DNA of 64,000 bases from Dysgonomonas sp. HGC4 (GCF_001261715.1 NZ_CVRU01000079.1:62001-126000), one strand, 5' to 3'. Shown: positions 25,032-34,479, counted from the stretch's first letter. Translations and numbers: made by a program. The notes: generated by a model from the letters alone, not told the origin.

Positions 25032-25214
25032 ATGGCACAAGAGAATGATAATACATCAAAAGCTGACTTGGATCGCAGATTAGGAGCTCCCATGAAAAAA
25101 AGTGAAGGTCTGTGTAGTGATAAAAAAAGATCTGAATCTGAACATTTGCACGCTTATCGCGAAGATGTCAATATCAGTAATCTTGATGAGAAAGTAAAAA
25201 CTGAAGACTTATAA
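25032..25214 (+). CDS. Small hydrophilic hypothetical protein, 60 residues
   Basis: A highly charged, low-hydrophobicity 60-residue protein (MAQENDNTSKADLDRRLGAP...), probably disordered and rich in Lys, Asp, Glu and Ser. The supporting evidence is a good ATG, a strong terminator 18 nt after the stop, and no competing frame. Small hydrophilic proteins of this sort are often stress-induced, but no family is recognised here. Confidence 0.6.
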   Translation: MAQENDNTSKADLDRRLGAPMKKSEGLCSDKKRSESEHLHAYREDVNISNLDEKVKTEDL

Positions 25215-25232
25215 TCAGTTTACACCTATATG

Positions 25233-25279
25233 TCAGAACCGCTCTATTTTTCAAAGAATAGAACGGTTCTGATATTTTT
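25233..25279 (+). terminator. Strong terminator after the small hydrophilic gene
   Basis: TCAGAACCG (25233-25241) pairs with CGGTTCTGA (25264-25272), extended inward by TCTATT/AATAGA after one mismatch, and is followed by TATTTTTC. It could also act for the convergent gene ending at 25322. Confidence 0.9.
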
Positions 25280-25321
25280 CAAACATAGCATTGAGAAACA
25301 ACACTAAACTTTAAACTATAA

Positions 25322-26083
25322 CTATTGCTTTTCGGTAAGATATTTCCAAAAACGTTTTGGCATATGCTGGCGGTGCAGCTTCGGATTGATTCGTTCCTTT
25401 ATAGTCATCGATTTAAAATAGCCTTTCCATAATTCCTGAAACAGCTTTTCGTCCTCAGCCATGAGCGCATCATTTAGCTTTCCACTTAATAAATGCTCAT
25501 CATCACTTAATGTTATTTCAACAACGGTTTGAAGATCATAATAATATCCATATTTTCGTTTCAAATCATACACTACCCATCTTTGATCCGAGAATCGATC
25601 TTTCAAATGACTTATTGCTAAAGGCAAAGCATTATAAACAGGTGAGACGGGAGCAAAATAAATACCGTCAGCCGCTTTCTGAAAACGAATAAATTGCTTT
25701 AGATACTGCTCTTCCTTAGCTACCTTTTTTGCCAGTTGATGAATTTGAAGGACATCATCATCTCCAAAATTCATTTCAATAGAATGAGCATTATCAAATA
25801 CTTTACGCACATATCGGAACAAAAGATCTTCGCTGCCCTCTTCTTCCGAAAGCCAAACATAATTAAGCATATTACAAGCCGTCTTCGACAACTTCTTTTG
25901 CAGAGAAGCCCATACACGGGCAGACCTGTCTTCCTGTGTAATGACAGTATAGCTTTCCTCCATAAACATAGGGGTGATACTCCCCTCCCCTAATAATTTA
26001 TCAGGGAAAGTTTTCCTACTGTATGCATCAAAAACAGCAGAAAGAAAGCCTTCGAATGTTTTATCATAAAAGAATACAATCAT
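25322..26083 (-). CDS. TIGR03915-type putative DNA repair protein (DUF4130)
   Basis: A 253-residue protein that typically accompanies a specific radical-SAM protein, as it does here. The N-terminus IVFFYDKTFEGFLSAVFDAY is the family signature, and the C-terminal half has PVSPVYNALPLAISHLKDRFSDQRWVVYDLKRKYGYYYD and ends with INPKLHRQHMPKRFWKYL. In the family this resembles a uracil-DNA-glycosylase-associated module, hence the repair label, but the reaction is not known. It lies 118 nt downstream of the radical-SAM gene on the same strand, so the two probably form an operon. Confidence 0.9.
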   Translation of the reverse strand: MIVFFYDKTFEGFLSAVFDAYSRKTFPDKLLGEGSITPMFMEESYTVITQEDRSARVWASLQKKLSKTACNMLNYVWLSEEEGSEDLLFRYVRKVFDNAHSIEMNFGDDDVLQIHQLAKKVAKEEQYLKQFIRFQKAADGIYFAPVSPVYNALPLAISHLKDRFSDQRWVVYDLKRKYGYYYDLQTVVEITLSDDEHLLSGKLNDALMAEDEKLFQELWKGYFKSMTIKERINPKLHRQHMPKRFWKYLTEKQ

Positions 26084-26201
26084 AAGAGAAACATCTATAA
26101 GTTTACAACCTTAAGTAAATAAACGTATTTAATTATATACTTTCAAATAAGAATAGACCACTTCTATTGAACTTAGCAAAACAAAAGAAAGGGTTGCTAT
26201 C

Positions 26202-27470
26202 TTAATCGGGGAAGATAATAGAAAGTTGCTGCTGATCTCCCTCTCCTTTTTTCTTTTTAGTTTCAGTCAGAATCTTTCGAAGAAACTCAGGTTTTACCTC
26301 GTTTATAGTATTCATGGGTAGCTCGTTACAGGTAATAAAATATTGAGCCTTCTTCATTACTATTCCCATCTTTTTCAACTGATAAGCATTTAATTTGCCA
26401 TATCTTCGGGAAGTAACAATCAGCTTTGCAGACTTCACACCAATTCCCGGAATACGGAGAATTAACGAGTAATCAGCCTTATTTACATCAACAGGAAACA
26501 TTTCGGGGTGACGCAATGCCCAAGATAATTTAGGATCAATTTCGAGATCGAGATCAGGATATGCATCATCTACAATTTCATCGGCTCTGAACTCATAAAA
26601 ACGCATCAGCCAATCTGCTTGATACAGTCTGTTTTCGCGAACCAACGGAGCCTGTTTCAATGCAGGTAAACGTGTATCGTAACTGTTGACGGGAATAAAG
26701 CCCGAATAATAGACCCGTTTCATACTAGGACGTCTGTATAATGCCGAAGATAAGGTAAGAATATCTTTATCACTTTCATTCGTTGCACCTACAATCATTT
26801 GAGTACTCTGTCCCGCAGGCACAAACCGTGGAGCAGACCGAAACTTCTGACGTTCTTCGATACTTTGAAGCATACCTTGTTGGATATACTTCATGGGTTT
26901 GAATACACTTAGATGATCTTTTTCGGGAGCTAGTAATTGGAGATTTTTCTCGGTAGGTATCTCAATATTCACGCTCATACGGTCGGCATATAATCCGGCT
27001 GCATTAACTAATTCCTGACTAGCGCCGGGAATACTTTTCATATGAATATACCCATTGTATCGATGAACGGTTCGTAGTTCTTTAACAACTCTCACCATAC
27101 GCTCCATAGTATAATCGGGATTATTTATTACTCCCGAGCTAAGAAATAGTCCTTCAATATAATTGCGACGATAAAACTCTATCGTTAGATCAACAAGTTC
27201 TTGCACCGTGAAAGTGGCACGTCTTATATCGTTGCTCCTGCGATTGATACAATAGGCACAATCGTAAATACAGTTGTTGGTAAGCATTATCTTTAACAAC
27301 GATACGCACCTTCCATCTTCCGTAAAACTATGACAAATCCCCATACCTCCGACAGTATTTCCTATACCTCCCGCAACATTCTTACGGGGAGCACCACTTG
27401 ATGAGCAAGACACATCGTATTTTGCAGATTCGGCTAGTGTTTTTAACTTTTCGAGTACGTTTTCGTTCAT
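26202..27470 (-). CDS. Putative DNA modification/repair radical SAM protein (TIGR03916-like)
   Basis: A 422-residue radical-SAM enzyme. The cluster motif is NNCIYDCAYC (C-x3-C-x2-C, about residue 67-74), preceded by a Cys-containing N-terminus (GGMGICHSFTEDGRCVSLLKIMLT). The C-terminal third contains a helix-hairpin-helix (LILRIPGIGVKSAKLIVTSRRYG), suggesting DNA binding. It works with the adjacent TIGR03915 protein in a two-gene module found in many bacteria and thought to act on DNA bases; the substrate is unproven. It ends with a Lys-rich and Gln-rich tail. Confidence 0.92.
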   Translation of the reverse strand: MNENVLEKLKTLAESAKYDVSCSSSGAPRKNVAGGIGNTVGGMGICHSFTEDGRCVSLLKIMLTNNCIYDCAYCINRRSNDIRRATFTVQELVDLTIEFYRRNYIEGLFLSSGVINNPDYTMERMVRVVKELRTVHRYNGYIHMKSIPGASQELVNAAGLYADRMSVNIEIPTEKNLQLLAPEKDHLSVFKPMKYIQQGMLQSIEERQKFRSAPRFVPAGQSTQMIVGATNESDKDILTLSSALYRRPSMKRVYYSGFIPVNSYDTRLPALKQAPLVRENRLYQADWLMRFYEFRADEIVDDAYPDLDLEIDPKLSWALRHPEMFPVDVNKADYSLILRIPGIGVKSAKLIVTSRRYGKLNAYQLKKMGIVMKKAQYFITCNELPMNTINEVKPEFLRKILTETKKKKGEGDQQQLSIIFPD

Positions 27471-27521
27471 AGTACTACAAAGAAAATTATTTCAAATGAG
27501 AGATTAGCTCAAAAAACATTA

Positions 27522-27535
27522 AAAGAGTTCTCTTT
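27522..27535 (-). terminator. Weak hairpin after the MSEP-CTERM gene
   Basis: AAAGAG/CTCTTT (27522-27527 and 27530-27535) could form a small stem with a tight loop on the minus strand, followed by TAATGTTTTTTG. It lies about 37 nt past the stop at 27572 and would separate that gene from the radical-SAM gene. Confidence 0.4.
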
Positions 27536-27571
27536 GTTAAAAACACACACAATACACTAAATAATAACCAA

Positions 27572-30391
27572 TTACATTTTATATTTACTCCTTCGTTTTT
27601 TATTGAATAAATAAAGTAAACCCAATAGCAATAACATAACAAAAAGGCTGGGCTCTGACATACGTTGCGTATCATCATTCAAATCTAACGATCTGTTTCC
27701 CGACAAAGCTTCTTCTTGCTTCTTTTTCAACATTTCCTTTTGGGCTTCATTTTCTACAACAATATATGCAGTAAGCGGTGTCAATATTTTAGATTTAAAA
27801 CTATTCTGAATCAATGACAACCACTGCTCATCTGCTGTTTGAGGATACAAAACTTGTAACATCCATTGCCCTTGCATCAATAACCCCGATTCCCAATCTT
27901 TTTCTTTAATAGCAGAGAGATCACTCTTCAAGACCTTACTCTTAGTATTCAACACTATGGATGGTAAACTATCATTAGGCAAATAAGCTAAAGGTTTAAC
28001 CATGGAGGGCCAGACTTTAACCTTACATTCGGGAAATGCAGTCAAACCCCTTTCTAAAATACTATTCACATCTTCAAATAACGAATAAGAAGATAGACTA
28101 TCTTGGTTTAAAACATAAAATTTATCATGCTCCGGATATGTAAATCTTAAATCTGCAAAATCATCATATACAATGGCTTTCTGAATATTATCACTCACCA
28201 CTACAATTATAGGATAAGTATCTTTTGGATTTATATACGATTCAAACAATATCTTTTTTATCGCCCTATCCAGAAAAAAGCCTCCTTCGGAATGTTGAGA
28301 CTTCAGATAATCGTCCCATCCCTCAGCCATCATCTTGGTCTTCACATAAGTTCCCGTATAGGATATTTGAGCTTCTTGATTACTTATCAGATTCTTATTA
28401 AGCAATCTTTTCATATCAGAAATATATCGCTTTTGCTTATCAACAGTTGAATTAGATATGTCTACAATAAAATGATAATAAGGTTTTCTTGATACTGTTT
28501 GCAAATCTTGTTTTTCTTGAGATGAAATGTAGACAACCTTGCGCGCCTCATTCTCTATATCATTTATTATCCGGTTTTCGGCAAGTTTACCTTGCCCCAC
28601 CTCAGAATCGTTCCCCAATGCAACGGAATATCCATCAATATCAATCACAACCGGATCTTTATGAATAAACTCAATACCCGTATATCGTACCTCACCGAGC
28701 CCAAAGGGAAATACCCGAAAGTCGACTTTATTGCCTGAAAGATAATGCAGCATCCCTGGATCACGATTTTCGTTACGTATTTGAGAGAATATCCATGTTG
28801 CAGCTTTTTTCTCAGCCAAGATACCCATCTCTTTCACATCGCCCACATACAAATAGTAATCGCTTATCCAACAACCGTCGGGCAAATCTATTTGTGTTAT
28901 ATATTCGGAACTTTGTAGAGAAGCATTCTTATTTTCTATCGATAAATCAATCCAACTCACCCATGCCGCTTTCTCTTTATCATAGTTGCTCCGATGCTGA
29001 ATATCTATTATACTTATTTCTTTACTACCCACTTTGGCTAACTCTTTTGCTTGTGGATAAGGAGATTCATTATAAGAAAAAACGTTCCTTATCAATTCTT
29101 TTTTATTAAACGACAGATTCAGGTTATCAAGTACTAGCCACTTAAAGTAGCTTGATAAATAAGGTGTCGAATTATAGAAAAACTGACTCTGTTTGTTTTC
29201 GTCAACTACTTTCAGTGTTTTCAGCACTGAACCTGCATTCAAATCATACTCTTTTGTATAATCGGGACTATACAAATACTCCAATGTATCGAATAAGACC
29301 GATCTTTCATACTGATAGCTTAGCGAAACACCTATGGGCAGAGTAATAAAGCCAATAATCATTATCGGATACAATAATGCTTTACGGTATATTGTTTTCA
29401 GAAGTTTGAAATCTTTGTAAATCAGATCTAAATGAATAATAAACAACAAAAGAGGTGTAAGCATCAAAAAACCAGTACCGATAAGCAATATAGCAAAAAC
29501 AGATAGAGGAAGAAAAGGCAAAAAGACCAAGAAGAAATAGAAAGTATATAGAAAAGTAGCACATCGACCAAAGAATACAAATAGCCTAACCTTGCGATTC
29601 TCGAAAGAAGGCAAACAAATCAAAACCCCATTCAATATAGCTAATATAGGAAATGCGTAACTCGAAAAATCGCCAAATAGATTATCTACAACACTATTAA
29701 CAAATAGCCCCAGTAAAGGAAAGAGCAAAGCAACAGGTATTTTCCATAACAATTCGTATTCTTCTCTGATTGTTTTATCTGAAATCAGTATATACAGAAA
29801 CCGAATCAAGAAAAATAAGAAGAAGGTGACCCCTATAATCATCATGCTGATCAATATATGATGCTCACCAGATGACTTTATACTCCACAAAGGAGCTAGT
29901 AAAATACCAAATACATAGAATGAGACAGGAATAAATATTACTGCTAAAATATTAGGCCAAGCTTTCAGTTGTTTTGTATGAGGTGTGAGAATTAATACCA
30001 AGCATAATAATGAATGGATGAGTGTAGGCATCAAGAAAGTACCGACATACAAGTAAATATTACCTGAGAAGAGCCAACGAGGCACATTCCAAGAAACAAA
30101 ATCGTCTGAATAGTTGGCATACACATATAAATATGTAGCATATATAACTAATGATGCAATACTATATAGAATACAGATATGCTTCTTTCTTATACTCTGA
30201 ATAGTCGCATACACAAACGACAGCGCCGACAAGCCTATAAGGCTCAAAGCAAAAACCTTCCACAATGATATTTCATCAGCAGAAAGAAAGCTTTCGATAA
30301 TATGAAATTCGCCCCAACCTATAAAAATTAAAAGAATTACGGGCAGTGTGTTTACAATAAAAATCCATCTGGGATCAAGCAGTTTTTTCAT
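27572..30391 (-). CDS. MSEP-CTERM/VIT-type exosortase target, large membrane protein
   Basis: A 939-residue protein with about ten N-terminal membrane helices (residues 8 to about 370). A large extracytoplasmic region follows: a VIT-like segment (about 480-620) and a von Willebrand A-like fold whose metal-site motif is D644-I-S-N-S648 in IVDISNS. The C-terminus is a sorting signal: MSEP (911-914), a hydrophobic helix, then the basic tail NKKRRSKYKM. This tripartite signal is what exosortases recognise, and the exosortase gene lies immediately upstream, overlapping by 17 nt. The protein is probably processed at MSEP and either released or attached. Related systems name such targets MSEP-CTERM or XrtN-system VIT proteins. 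Its biological role is unknown. Confidence 0.85.
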   Translation of the reverse strand: MKKLLDPRWIFIVNTLPVILLIFIGWGEFHIIESFLSADEISLWKVFALSLIGLSALSFVYATIQSIRKKHICILYSIASLVIYATYLYVYANYSDDFVSWNVPRWLFSGNIYLYVGTFLMPTLIHSLLCLVLILTPHTKQLKAWPNILAVIFIPVSFYVFGILLAPLWSIKSSGEHHILISMMIIGVTFFLFFLIRFLYILISDKTIREEYELLWKIPVALLFPLLGLFVNSVVDNLFGDFSSYAFPILAILNGVLICLPSFENRKVRLFVFFGRCATFLYTFYFFLVFLPFLPLSVFAILLIGTGFLMLTPLLLFIIHLDLIYKDFKLLKTIYRKALLYPIMIIGFITLPIGVSLSYQYERSVLFDTLEYLYSPDYTKEYDLNAGSVLKTLKVVDENKQSQFFYNSTPYLSSYFKWLVLDNLNLSFNKKELIRNVFSYNESPYPQAKELAKVGSKEISIIDIQHRSNYDKEKAAWVSWIDLSIENKNASLQSSEYITQIDLPDGCWISDYYLYVGDVKEMGILAEKKAATWIFSQIRNENRDPGMLHYLSGNKVDFRVFPFGLGEVRYTGIEFIHKDPVVIDIDGYSVALGNDSEVGQGKLAENRIINDIENEARKVVYISSQEKQDLQTVSRKPYYHFIVDISNSTVDKQKRYISDMKRLLNKNLISNQEAQISYTGTYVKTKMMAEGWDDYLKSQHSEGGFFLDRAIKKILFESYINPKDTYPIIVVVSDNIQKAIVYDDFADLRFTYPEHDKFYVLNQDSLSSYSLFEDVNSILERGLTAFPECKVKVWPSMVKPLAYLPNDSLPSIVLNTKSKVLKSDLSAIKEKDWESGLLMQGQWMLQVLYPQTADEQWLSLIQNSFKSKILTPLTAYIVVENEAQKEMLKKKQEEALSGNRSLDLNDDTQRMSEPSLFVMLLLLGLLYLFNKKRRSKYKM

Positions 30392-30902
30392 TATCTTTTA
30401 TTTTAGTGATAGTATAGTTTAGTGTGAGAAAAAACAATATTAAAAAAGAGAGGTATACAAAAATTCCCTCCATTTGATGCAGCCATGTACCATTGGAGTC
30501 GATATACTGTGGTAGTTTACCTTTCATCAAAAGAATATATCCTGCGATTCTGGAGACATTAGCCAATATGGTAACCATATAGGATATAACTAGAGTAAGG
30601 GGTATCGTCAATAAAAAGTTGATCTTTTGTGATTTGATAAGAACGAAAGAAGCCATAAGAAAACCTATCAGCCAGAAATTATATCCTGAACACGATTTAT
30701 TTATCACAATATTCAATTGCGAATGAAAGTATCCTACCCCATCTATGTACTCCCCTTTCGATCCAACAATAACCTCTATTAACTTATTTGTTGGCATCAA
30801 TAAAAATTGCATCATCTCTGTATCCAGAAATGAGAAAGCAAATCTCAGACATGCAAATATCACAAAACAAACTCCTATATATATAATATCTTTCTTAACC
30901 AT
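30375..30902 (-). CDS. Exosortase, dedicated single-target type (XrtK/XrtN-like)
   Basis: A multispan membrane cysteine transpeptidase/protease of the exosortase/archaeosortase superfamily, at 175 residues a short member. The catalytic triad is visible: Cys71 in NKSCSGYNFW, Arg118 in NVSRIAGY and His142 in TWLHQMEG. Five or six hydrophobic segments surround them. I chose the ATG at 30900-30902; a GTG six codons upstream extends the frame to 30920. The target gene starts within its 3' end, so the pair is translationally coupled. The MSEP motif of the neighbour suggests the XrtK subtype, but XrtN is possible. No polysaccharide cluster of the usual epsH type surrounds it. Confidence 0.85.
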   Translation of the reverse strand: MVKKDIIYIGVCFVIFACLRFAFSFLDTEMMQFLLMPTNKLIEVIVGSKGEYIDGVGYFHSQLNIVINKSCSGYNFWLIGFLMASFVLIKSQKINFLLTIPLTLVISYMVTILANVSRIAGYILLMKGKLPQYIDSNGTWLHQMEGIFVYLSFLILFFLTLNYTITKIKDNEKTA

Positions 30903-31070
30903 AAAAGAACTTTGAAACACAAAGTAAACGATTTATTTTATATATATACTACATTTTACAAATAAGAGTCTCTATATTTTTCATTTTTTTTACAGATATT
31001 TGTATCACAACTACAACAAAAAAAGATCAAATAAATTCTCATACAGGCAGGTATGACTATAAAGTTAATT

Positions 31071-31092
31071 AACAGGAACGTAACGTTCTGTT
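31071..31092. promoter_or_regulatory. Palindrome upstream of the Oar-like receptor gene
   Basis: GAACGT-A-ACGTTC (31076-31088) is a perfect odd-centred inverted repeat flanked by AACAG and TGTT, about 65 nt before the start codon at 31156. Its place just upstream of a TTCTTTTG stretch (about 31116-31123) that could be a poor -7 box fits an operator. Confidence 0.45.
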
Positions 31093-31155
31093 CGCATTAA
31101 CGAAATAGTTATACTATTCTTTTGTACTAACAAAATGTATAAATTAAATTAATGT

Positions 31156-34100
31156 ATGAAAAAATTTATTCTTTTACTCATCGTGCTTTTAACAGGTATA
31201 AACTCTTTTGTATCTGCACAAGTAACAACAGCTTCATTATCGGGCAGAGTCTCAGATGATTCGGATATTCTTCCGGGAGCTGTAATTACTGCAACTCATA
31301 CTCCTTCGGGAACTACTTATTACGGCACTGCAAACGAGAGTGGACGCTTCCTTATTCAAGGAATGAGAACAGGGGGTCCATATACTTTAGAGGTTTCGTT
31401 ATTAGGATTCAATAAGTATGTTCAATCCGGAATTAATTTACGCTTGGGAGAAACTTTTGATGTTCAAATCAAACTTGAGCAGGACAATCAGATGCTCAAC
31501 GAGGTAGTAATTACCGGAGTCTCTCAATTTAATGCAAGCAAAACAGGAGCTGCAAGCAACTTCAACAGACAACAGATCGAAAATATGCCAACTGTATCGC
31601 GAAGTATTTATGATGTGGCAAAACTTACACCTCAGGCAGTAGTATCGGGGTCTGGACTCTCTTTTGCAGGTAGCAACAACCGCTACAATAGCTTTCAAAT
31701 CGACGGTGCTGTAAATAATGACGTTTTTGGACTAGCTTCAAGCGGAACCAACGGTGGACAATCAGGAGCAAATCCTATTTCTTTGGATGCGATTGAAGAA
31801 ATTCAAGTAGTTATTGCACCTTTTGATGTACGCCAAAGCGGATTTACTGGTGGAGGTATCAATGCCATTACCAAATCGGGAACAAATACTGTACACGGAT
31901 CACTTTATGGATATTTCAACAATCAGGATTTAGTTGGTAAAACTGCTGGAAAGGATATTGAAAACAGAACTAAACTTACCAATCAGTCGGAAAAAACATA
32001 CGGTTTTACAATTGGTGGGCCTATTGTTAAAGATAAATTGTTCTTCTTCGCTAATGCTGAAAAAGTAGAAAAAACTTACCCATCGTCTTATAATGTTGGA
32101 GCCGGTTCTAATATAACCAAAGAGCAAGCCGATCAGGTAATTAATAAATTAACCTCACTGACTGGCGGATATAACGGTGGCGGATATGGACAACAAGATA
32201 TCAACACCGAAGCTACTAAATTATTAGCAAGAATAGACTGGAATATCAACAAAGCGCACAAAGCAACTGTGAGGTACAGTTATGTAGAAGCTTCTCAGTT
32301 GAACTTCTCGAACTCGGCAAATGCACTCCGCTTGAATGACAACGGATATAATATGAACAATAAAACGAATTCGTTTGTCGGAGAATTGAACTCAAGATTA
32401 TCTCAAGAATGGTTCAACGAATTCCGCGTAGGCTACACACGAGTACGCGACTTCCGCGAAATTACAGGGCAACCTTTACCATATATCAAAATAAATCTGG
32501 AGAATGCTCGAAGTATCGAATTAGGTACCGAACGCTATACACCAGCCAATTCTTTAGACCAAGATGTTTGGACATTAACGAATAATACTACTTGGTACAA
32601 AGGCAATCACACCATTACATTTGGTACCCATAACGAATTCTTCAAAATGAAGAACCTCTTCATCAGAGACAATTTTGGTTCTTATATATATGACTCAATG
32701 GATGACTTTTTATCGGTAGGCACAGCCAACGAAAAAGCTCCTTACGAGTACAATTATTCATTCTCTCGCGAAGATATAACCGGAAGTAAAAACTGGGCTC
32801 CTTCTTTCGGAGCTGCACAATTGGGTTTCTACGGACAAGATGATTGGGCAGTAACAGACAGATTCAACTTAACTTACGGTTTAAGAGTAGACATACCGGT
32901 ATTTCTCGATAAACCAGGTAAGAATGAAGCATTCAACGCCTCAGCTATTGCACAAGAATATCAAGTAGCAACAGACCAAATGCCCAAAACTCAGATAATG
33001 ATGTCTCCTCGTGTAGGTTTCAGATGGAACATAGACGAAAAGAAAAACACATTGTTACGAGGTGGACTAGGTATCTTCACCGGACGTGTTCCTTTTGTAT
33101 GGATATCAAATAGCTTCTCTAATACAGGGGTTGAATATAGCCGCACCAGATTACAAAAAGCAGATATGGCTGCAGCAATGGCAGATGGATTCAAGTTTCA
33201 AATTGATCCGAGTAAACAATTTACGCCATCAAGTGCTATGACTTCAGAAATAGATGTAGTGGATAAAAAATTTAAATTTCCACAAGTATTCCGTGTAAAT
33301 CTGGCAGTAGACCAAAACTTTGGTAATGGCTTTAGAGGGTCAATTGAAGGACTATACTCTAAAACAATGAACAACATAATGTACAAAAATCTTGTAGTAC
33401 AAGAAAGTGGAAAATACCTGAACAATGGAGGAGACCAACGCCTTCTATATACAAACAGAATAAATCCGGCAACCAACCAAGCATACACCAAAGAATATAC
33501 AGGTATTGTATACCTTACTAATACAAGCGAAGGATATACATATAGTGTGACCGGAAAATTAGAAAAAGATTTCGATTTCGGATTAAATACCATGGTTGCT
33601 TATACTTTCGGACGTTCTAAAGGAATAAATGATGGAACATCAAGCCAAGCTTTCTCTAACTGGTCTTACAACGAAAACTGGCAAGGGCCCAATAACCCTG
33701 AGTTATCATACTCAGATTTTGACACTCCTCATCGTATAATAGGAACAATTTCATACAGAAAGGAATATGCTAAAAACTTCGCTACTTCTGTCAGCTTGTT
33801 TTATAACGGTCAATCAGGTGCTAATTATTCTGTGACTTATAAGAATAATATCAATAATGATGGAGTATCAGGCAATGATGTATTATACATCCCAACAGAT
33901 ACAGAATTGGCAAATATGAAGTTTCAAGACATCACCAACAGCAATAAAGTTGTAACCAGTACTGCTGACCAACAACGTACAGCATTAGGTGAGTGGATCA
34001 ACAACACTAAGGATATCAGAGAAAAGAAAGGACAATATGTTGAAAGAAATGGTCTTAGAACTCCCTTTGAACATCACTTCGATTTTCATATTGCTCAAGA

Positions 34101-34359
34101 TTTCTACTTAAATGTTTCAGGTAGACGACACACTCTTCAAGTAAACTTTGACATTCTAAATGTAGGAAACCTACTGAATAGTGCTTGGGGACTATATAAC
34201 AGCCCAGGATATTCTTACTCTCCAGTAACTGTAGCAAGTGTTAGCACAGAGGGCGTTCCAACATTCCAATTTACTAAACCTGCCGGAGAAAAATTATATA
34301 ATATATCAGACTATAATTCACGCTGGCGTTCTCAAATAGGGGTGAAATATATTTTCTAA
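31156..34359 (+). CDS. Oar-like TonB-dependent outer-membrane receptor
   Basis: A 1067-residue TonB-dependent transporter-like protein. The signal peptide (to about residue 22, SAQ) is followed by a carboxypeptidase-regulatory-like beta-sandwich (SLSGRVSDDSDILPGAVITATHTPSGTTYYG...), a plug domain (EVVITGVSQFNASKTGAASNFNRQQIENMPTVSRS) and a large barrel ending in an aromatic residue (WRSQIGVKYIF). The lack of a following SusD gene and the VIAPFDVRQSGFTGGGINAITKSGTN pattern place it with Oar-type receptors rather than SusC. The substrate is unknown. Upstream lies the exosortase gene on the opposite strand; a palindrome at 31071-31092 may regulate it. Confidence 0.9.
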   Translation: MKKFILLLIVLLTGINSFVSAQVTTASLSGRVSDDSDILPGAVITATHTPSGTTYYGTANESGRFLIQGMRTGGPYTLEVSLLGFNKYVQSGINLRLGETFDVQIKLEQDNQMLNEVVITGVSQFNASKTGAASNFNRQQIENMPTVSRSIYDVAKLTPQAVVSGSGLSFAGSNNRYNSFQIDGAVNNDVFGLASSGTNGGQSGANPISLDAIEEIQVVIAPFDVRQSGFTGGGINAITKSGTNTVHGSLYGYFNNQDLVGKTAGKDIENRTKLTNQSEKTYGFTIGGPIVKDKLFFFANAEKVEKTYPSSYNVGAGSNITKEQADQVINKLTSLTGGYNGGGYGQQDINTEATKLLARIDWNINKAHKATVRYSYVEASQLNFSNSANALRLNDNGYNMNNKTNSFVGELNSRLSQEWFNEFRVGYTRVRDFREITGQPLPYIKINLENARSIELGTERYTPANSLDQDVWTLTNNTTWYKGNHTITFGTHNEFFKMKNLFIRDNFGSYIYDSMDDFLSVGTANEKAPYEYNYSFSREDITGSKNWAPSFGAAQLGFYGQDDWAVTDRFNLTYGLRVDIPVFLDKPGKNEAFNASAIAQEYQVATDQMPKTQIMMSPRVGFRWNIDEKKNTLLRGGLGIFTGRVPFVWISNSFSNTGVEYSRTRLQKADMAAAMADGFKFQIDPSKQFTPSSAMTSEIDVVDKKFKFPQVFRVNLAVDQNFGNGFRGSIEGLYSKTMNNIMYKNLVVQESGKYLNNGGDQRLLYTNRINPATNQAYTKEYTGIVYLTNTSEGYTYSVTGKLEKDFDFGLNTMVAYTFGRSKGINDGTSSQAFSNWSYNENWQGPNNPELSYSDFDTPHRIIGTISYRKEYAKNFATSVSLFYNGQSGANYSVTYKNNINNDGVSGNDVLYIPTDTELANMKFQDITNSNKVVTSTADQQRTALGEWINNTKDIREKKGQYVERNGLRTPFEHHFDFHIAQDFYLNVSGRRHTLQVNFDILNVGNLLNSAWGLYNSPGYSYSPVTVASVSTEGVPTFQFTKPAGEKLYNISDYNSRWRSQIGVKYIF

Positions 34360-34431
34360 ATAAAGAAACTTACCTATAATTAATTACATAAGACGGATTC
34401 CTATTCATTAACTTTGCAATAGGGTATTCAT

Positions 34432-34459
34432 GTAGAGACGTAATCTATTACGTCTCTAC
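34432..34459. repeat. REP-like perfect palindrome
   Basis: GTAGAGACGTAAT (34432-34444) and ATTACGTCTCTAC (34447-34459) form a perfect 13-bp inverted repeat with a 2-nt centre. It lies 20 nt upstream of the NPP start codon. There is no T-run, so it is not a terminator. GTAGAGACG...CGTCTCTAC palindromes are, from memory, dispersed repeats in several bacterial genomes. Confidence 0.7.
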
Positions 34460-34479
34460 TAATAAAAAACAAATCAGTT

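Noticed and set aside
27487-27678. 63-residue minus-strand frame overlapping the 3' end of the MSEP-CTERM gene
   Set aside because: It shares bases with the sorting-signal codons in another frame and crosses the likely terminator.
33198-33593. 131-residue minus-strand frame inside the Oar-like receptor gene
   Set aside because: Antisense to a confidently identified barrel domain; no domain or signal supports it.
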